Origin: Clavelina lepadiformis
Lineage: Eukaryota; Chordata; Ascidiacea; Aplousobranchia; Clavelinidae
Direction of reading: 5' to 3'
Assembly: GCF_947623445.1 (NCBI RefSeq)
Contig: NC_135247.1
Span: 3,350,501 to 3,414,500 of the forward strand
DNA: 64,000 nucleotides
Part shown: in pieces, positions 61,997-64,000 of the stretch
Layout: the number at the start of each line of letters is the position of its first letter
Numbering within the stretch: the first letter of the stretch is position 1
Notes under the pieces: generated by a model
The model's input: the letters and a program-made list of their open reading frames with translations, nothing else
Told to the model about the DNA's origin: nothing
Database searches by the model: none
Position numbers and translations under genes: made by a program

Positions 61997-64000
61997 TTAA
62001 TTGGTACCATTTTTTTCCTGCTCTGGCACTCCGATTTTCTTTGAAGAAAGTTGGCGTTTCGCATGAGCAACTTCATCTTGTCCGGCCAAACCGGAAAATG
62101 CAAGTGAGCGTTTTAGATTAATAACTGGACCGTGACGTTGCATCATTGTGTTAATATCACGAAGATTTTTGGCAGGGCTCCTCTGGAAGTTGTACTCAAT
62201 ACGAGCCTGGGATGCCACTCCCATAAAAGGAGCTCTTGTTTTCATTGGCGACACATATATGTTGTGCCTGTTTGAAACACGGCGAGGTGACTGAGGAGTG
62301 GATCGACGTCGTGGCATTGGGGAAAGAGGACTGGTCAGAACCTAAGTAAAACATAAGAAGCAATTCAAAATACAATATGAAATCCTTTCTCTTTTTGCTG
62401 AAAAATGGCTCGACCTACTGTTTGTGCTATATTCAAATATATATATTTTCACAAATTCAATGCCCCATTGAAATATTCAGCATACCTGGCCAACATCCGG
62501 ATTAAACTTCTTCACAAAGTCTCTCATCTTTGGGATATAAACTTGATTGTAAAACTGGATGAGATCTGCTCTCGTTTCCGTGGGAGTTGTAGGAGAGTGC
62601 TGAGAAGATGAAGTGAGATGAGAACTGGAAGAACGCAGATTGTGTCTGGATGCAACAGGAAGTGGAGTGGACGAACGTTGTATCATGACACTCCTATAAA
62701 CCTGCAAGTAAACATTTCAAGTATTCCGAATCAGTTAAGTAACTATCTACAAACGTCTCCACAGTTAGAATTGAGTAAGGTTTGCATGACTCCAAACATG
62801 AGCAATAAATAGCCATGTTTTTTTCACAAATGTTGAGTGGATACTCACACTACTTGCAGCTTGGGGCTGACTTCGATAGCACTGCATAATTTCTTGAAAA
62901 GACTGGTCGTGTTGAGTGATCTAGATAAAGTTTATTCAAATTGAAACAATTCCTTAGTACCAATAGTTCGATAAAATTTATTTTGACTTCACTCATAGCT
63001 TAGTTTGATCATCAAAAAACGAGTTCACTAGTACAGAGATTACTTCAAATGTGAAACATAGGGATTTCTTTACCTTGGCCATCACATATACAGAGCACAT
63101 AAGAAGCTGGTCAATGTGCCGATCTCTCATCAGCTCAAAGGCCCACTTTGCTACAGAATGCTCGAAGCAGGTCCATATTTTACTTTGAAGATTCGATGAA
63201 ATTGTGAGCTGCTCACATAGATCCCGCAATCGCACACTTGCCATGTGATAGACCTGTGAGTTTAAACCAAGTTGGGATCATTTTTTCTATTATTCTGATG
63301 AAGTTACAGTTCATGCATTTTTTTAAGAAATATAATGATTTATTTCTATTATTGACAGTAAAACAGTTTTAAGACGCACAAATTCCTTCAATTACAGATG
63401 CAACTGTATTGGACGTACAAACAAACATTTATTCATCGTCAGCACACACCATCGTTCATATGTTGTATACAACATATGAATGAAAGGCTTCTAATACCAC
63501 AAAGCTAACAATCTTACTTTTCTAAAAAACAGAGCAAGAGAACCAACGCGTTTGGGTCTTTCCTTTTCATTTCCAGTTGGTGGTTTATTCTCTGCATCAT
63601 TATTCAACGTAGCTGGATTCTAAATATTACAAAAACATCAAACCTATAACTTCACACATGACATAAAACAGCTTTGTATTGTATGTCGTTTATTGCTTTG
63701 TCAGCTGTTTTTAGGTTTGCATGCTATCTAAGTCCACAAATGACAAAATGCAGTCAACGTGCATCAGCAACGACAACCTACATCAGGATGAACTGGTTCT
63801 GTTATGATGGGAATAAAAAGTCTCCTTTTGGCTGATCCAGCTGATGGAGAACTGAAACGATCTCGAGCGGAACCACCATCGCTCTTCCTGAAGCTAACTT
63901 CCCCATCAGCTACAGCCTTAATTCTGGGATGGGCAAGTGCAGAAGTTGACATCATGGCAGGTTTGTCGACGCCATTCTCTACATGCTGAGGAAAGTTGAC
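61997..64000 (-). CDS. rbl1/2: RBL1/RBL2 (p107/p130) pocket protein, C-terminal part; 5' end outside window
   Basis: Six exons are visible: 64000-63782 (partial), 63619-63518, 63253-63074, 62920-62849, 62701-62486 and 62341-61997. All are in phase 0 and encode the last 377 residues. Pocket domain B is unmistakable: VYHMASVRLRDLCEQL, SKIWTCFEHS, MRDRHIDQLLMCSVYVMAKV, SFQEIMQCYRSQPQA, then VYRSVMIQ and DLIQFYNQVYIPKMRDFVKKF. The tail has YVSPMKTR, SPAKNLRDIN and a KRSL sequence that could dock cyclins. Such proteins bind E2F4/5-DP through the pocket, recruit LxCxE partners and repress cell-cycle genes as part of DREAM. A Ser/Pro-rich spacer interrupts pocket B at about 62520-62690, as in p107/p130 but not RB1. 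The C-terminus is shorter than in vertebrates. RBL1 and RBL2 look equally close, as expected before their vertebrate split. Confidence 0.95.

Overview
The window is eukaryotic. It is AT-rich and holds long, intron-rich genes with short introns, GT-AG splice sites and orthologues of animal proteins. The set includes an Rb-family pocket protein, KLHL24, a six-repeat delta-2-type protocadherin and a VWA3A/B-type protein. Compact introns, low GC, and repeated 3' splice sites a few bases before start codons (as expected with spliced-leader trans-splicing) best fit a tunicate such as Ciona. That assignment is inference; no species marker was tested.

Layout from left to right. At 1-769 (-) is the 5' coding exon of IST1 (ESCRT-III), cut by the window edge. 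At 3057-13095 (-) is a 31-exon gene for a 1203-residue protein with three von Willebrand A domains, whose exon phases all agree. At 16995-24256 (-) is an 11-exon KLHL24 orthologue (613 residues: BTB, BACK, kelch). Its seventh intron holds a complete hAT element with an 8-bp target duplication. At 27085-33396 (-) is an 18-coding-exon delta-2-type protocadherin (1206 residues). About 18 kb without a recognisable gene follows, containing a second hAT element (46943-47580). At 51591-52581 (+) is a two-exon four-pass MARVEL protein. At about 55440-59031 (-) is a coiled-coil protein I cannot name, with two unplaced exon-like segments upstream. At 60520-61224 (+) is an intronless thiopurine methyltransferase-type gene. 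At 61997-64000 (-) is the 3' part of an RBL1/RBL2 (p107/p130) gene, running off the right edge.

The genes are unrelated in function, and I see no cluster or pathway linking them. The most interesting non-genic signals are the two hAT elements with exact target duplications and decayed transposase tails, and two hammerhead-ribozyme-like motifs. One of these lies inside the KLHL24 hAT element and has an intact catalytic core. The other is in an intron of the VWA gene. I found no convincing tRNA, rRNA, microRNA or CRISPR. Exon boundaries were read by eye from splice consensus and phase, not from transcripts.
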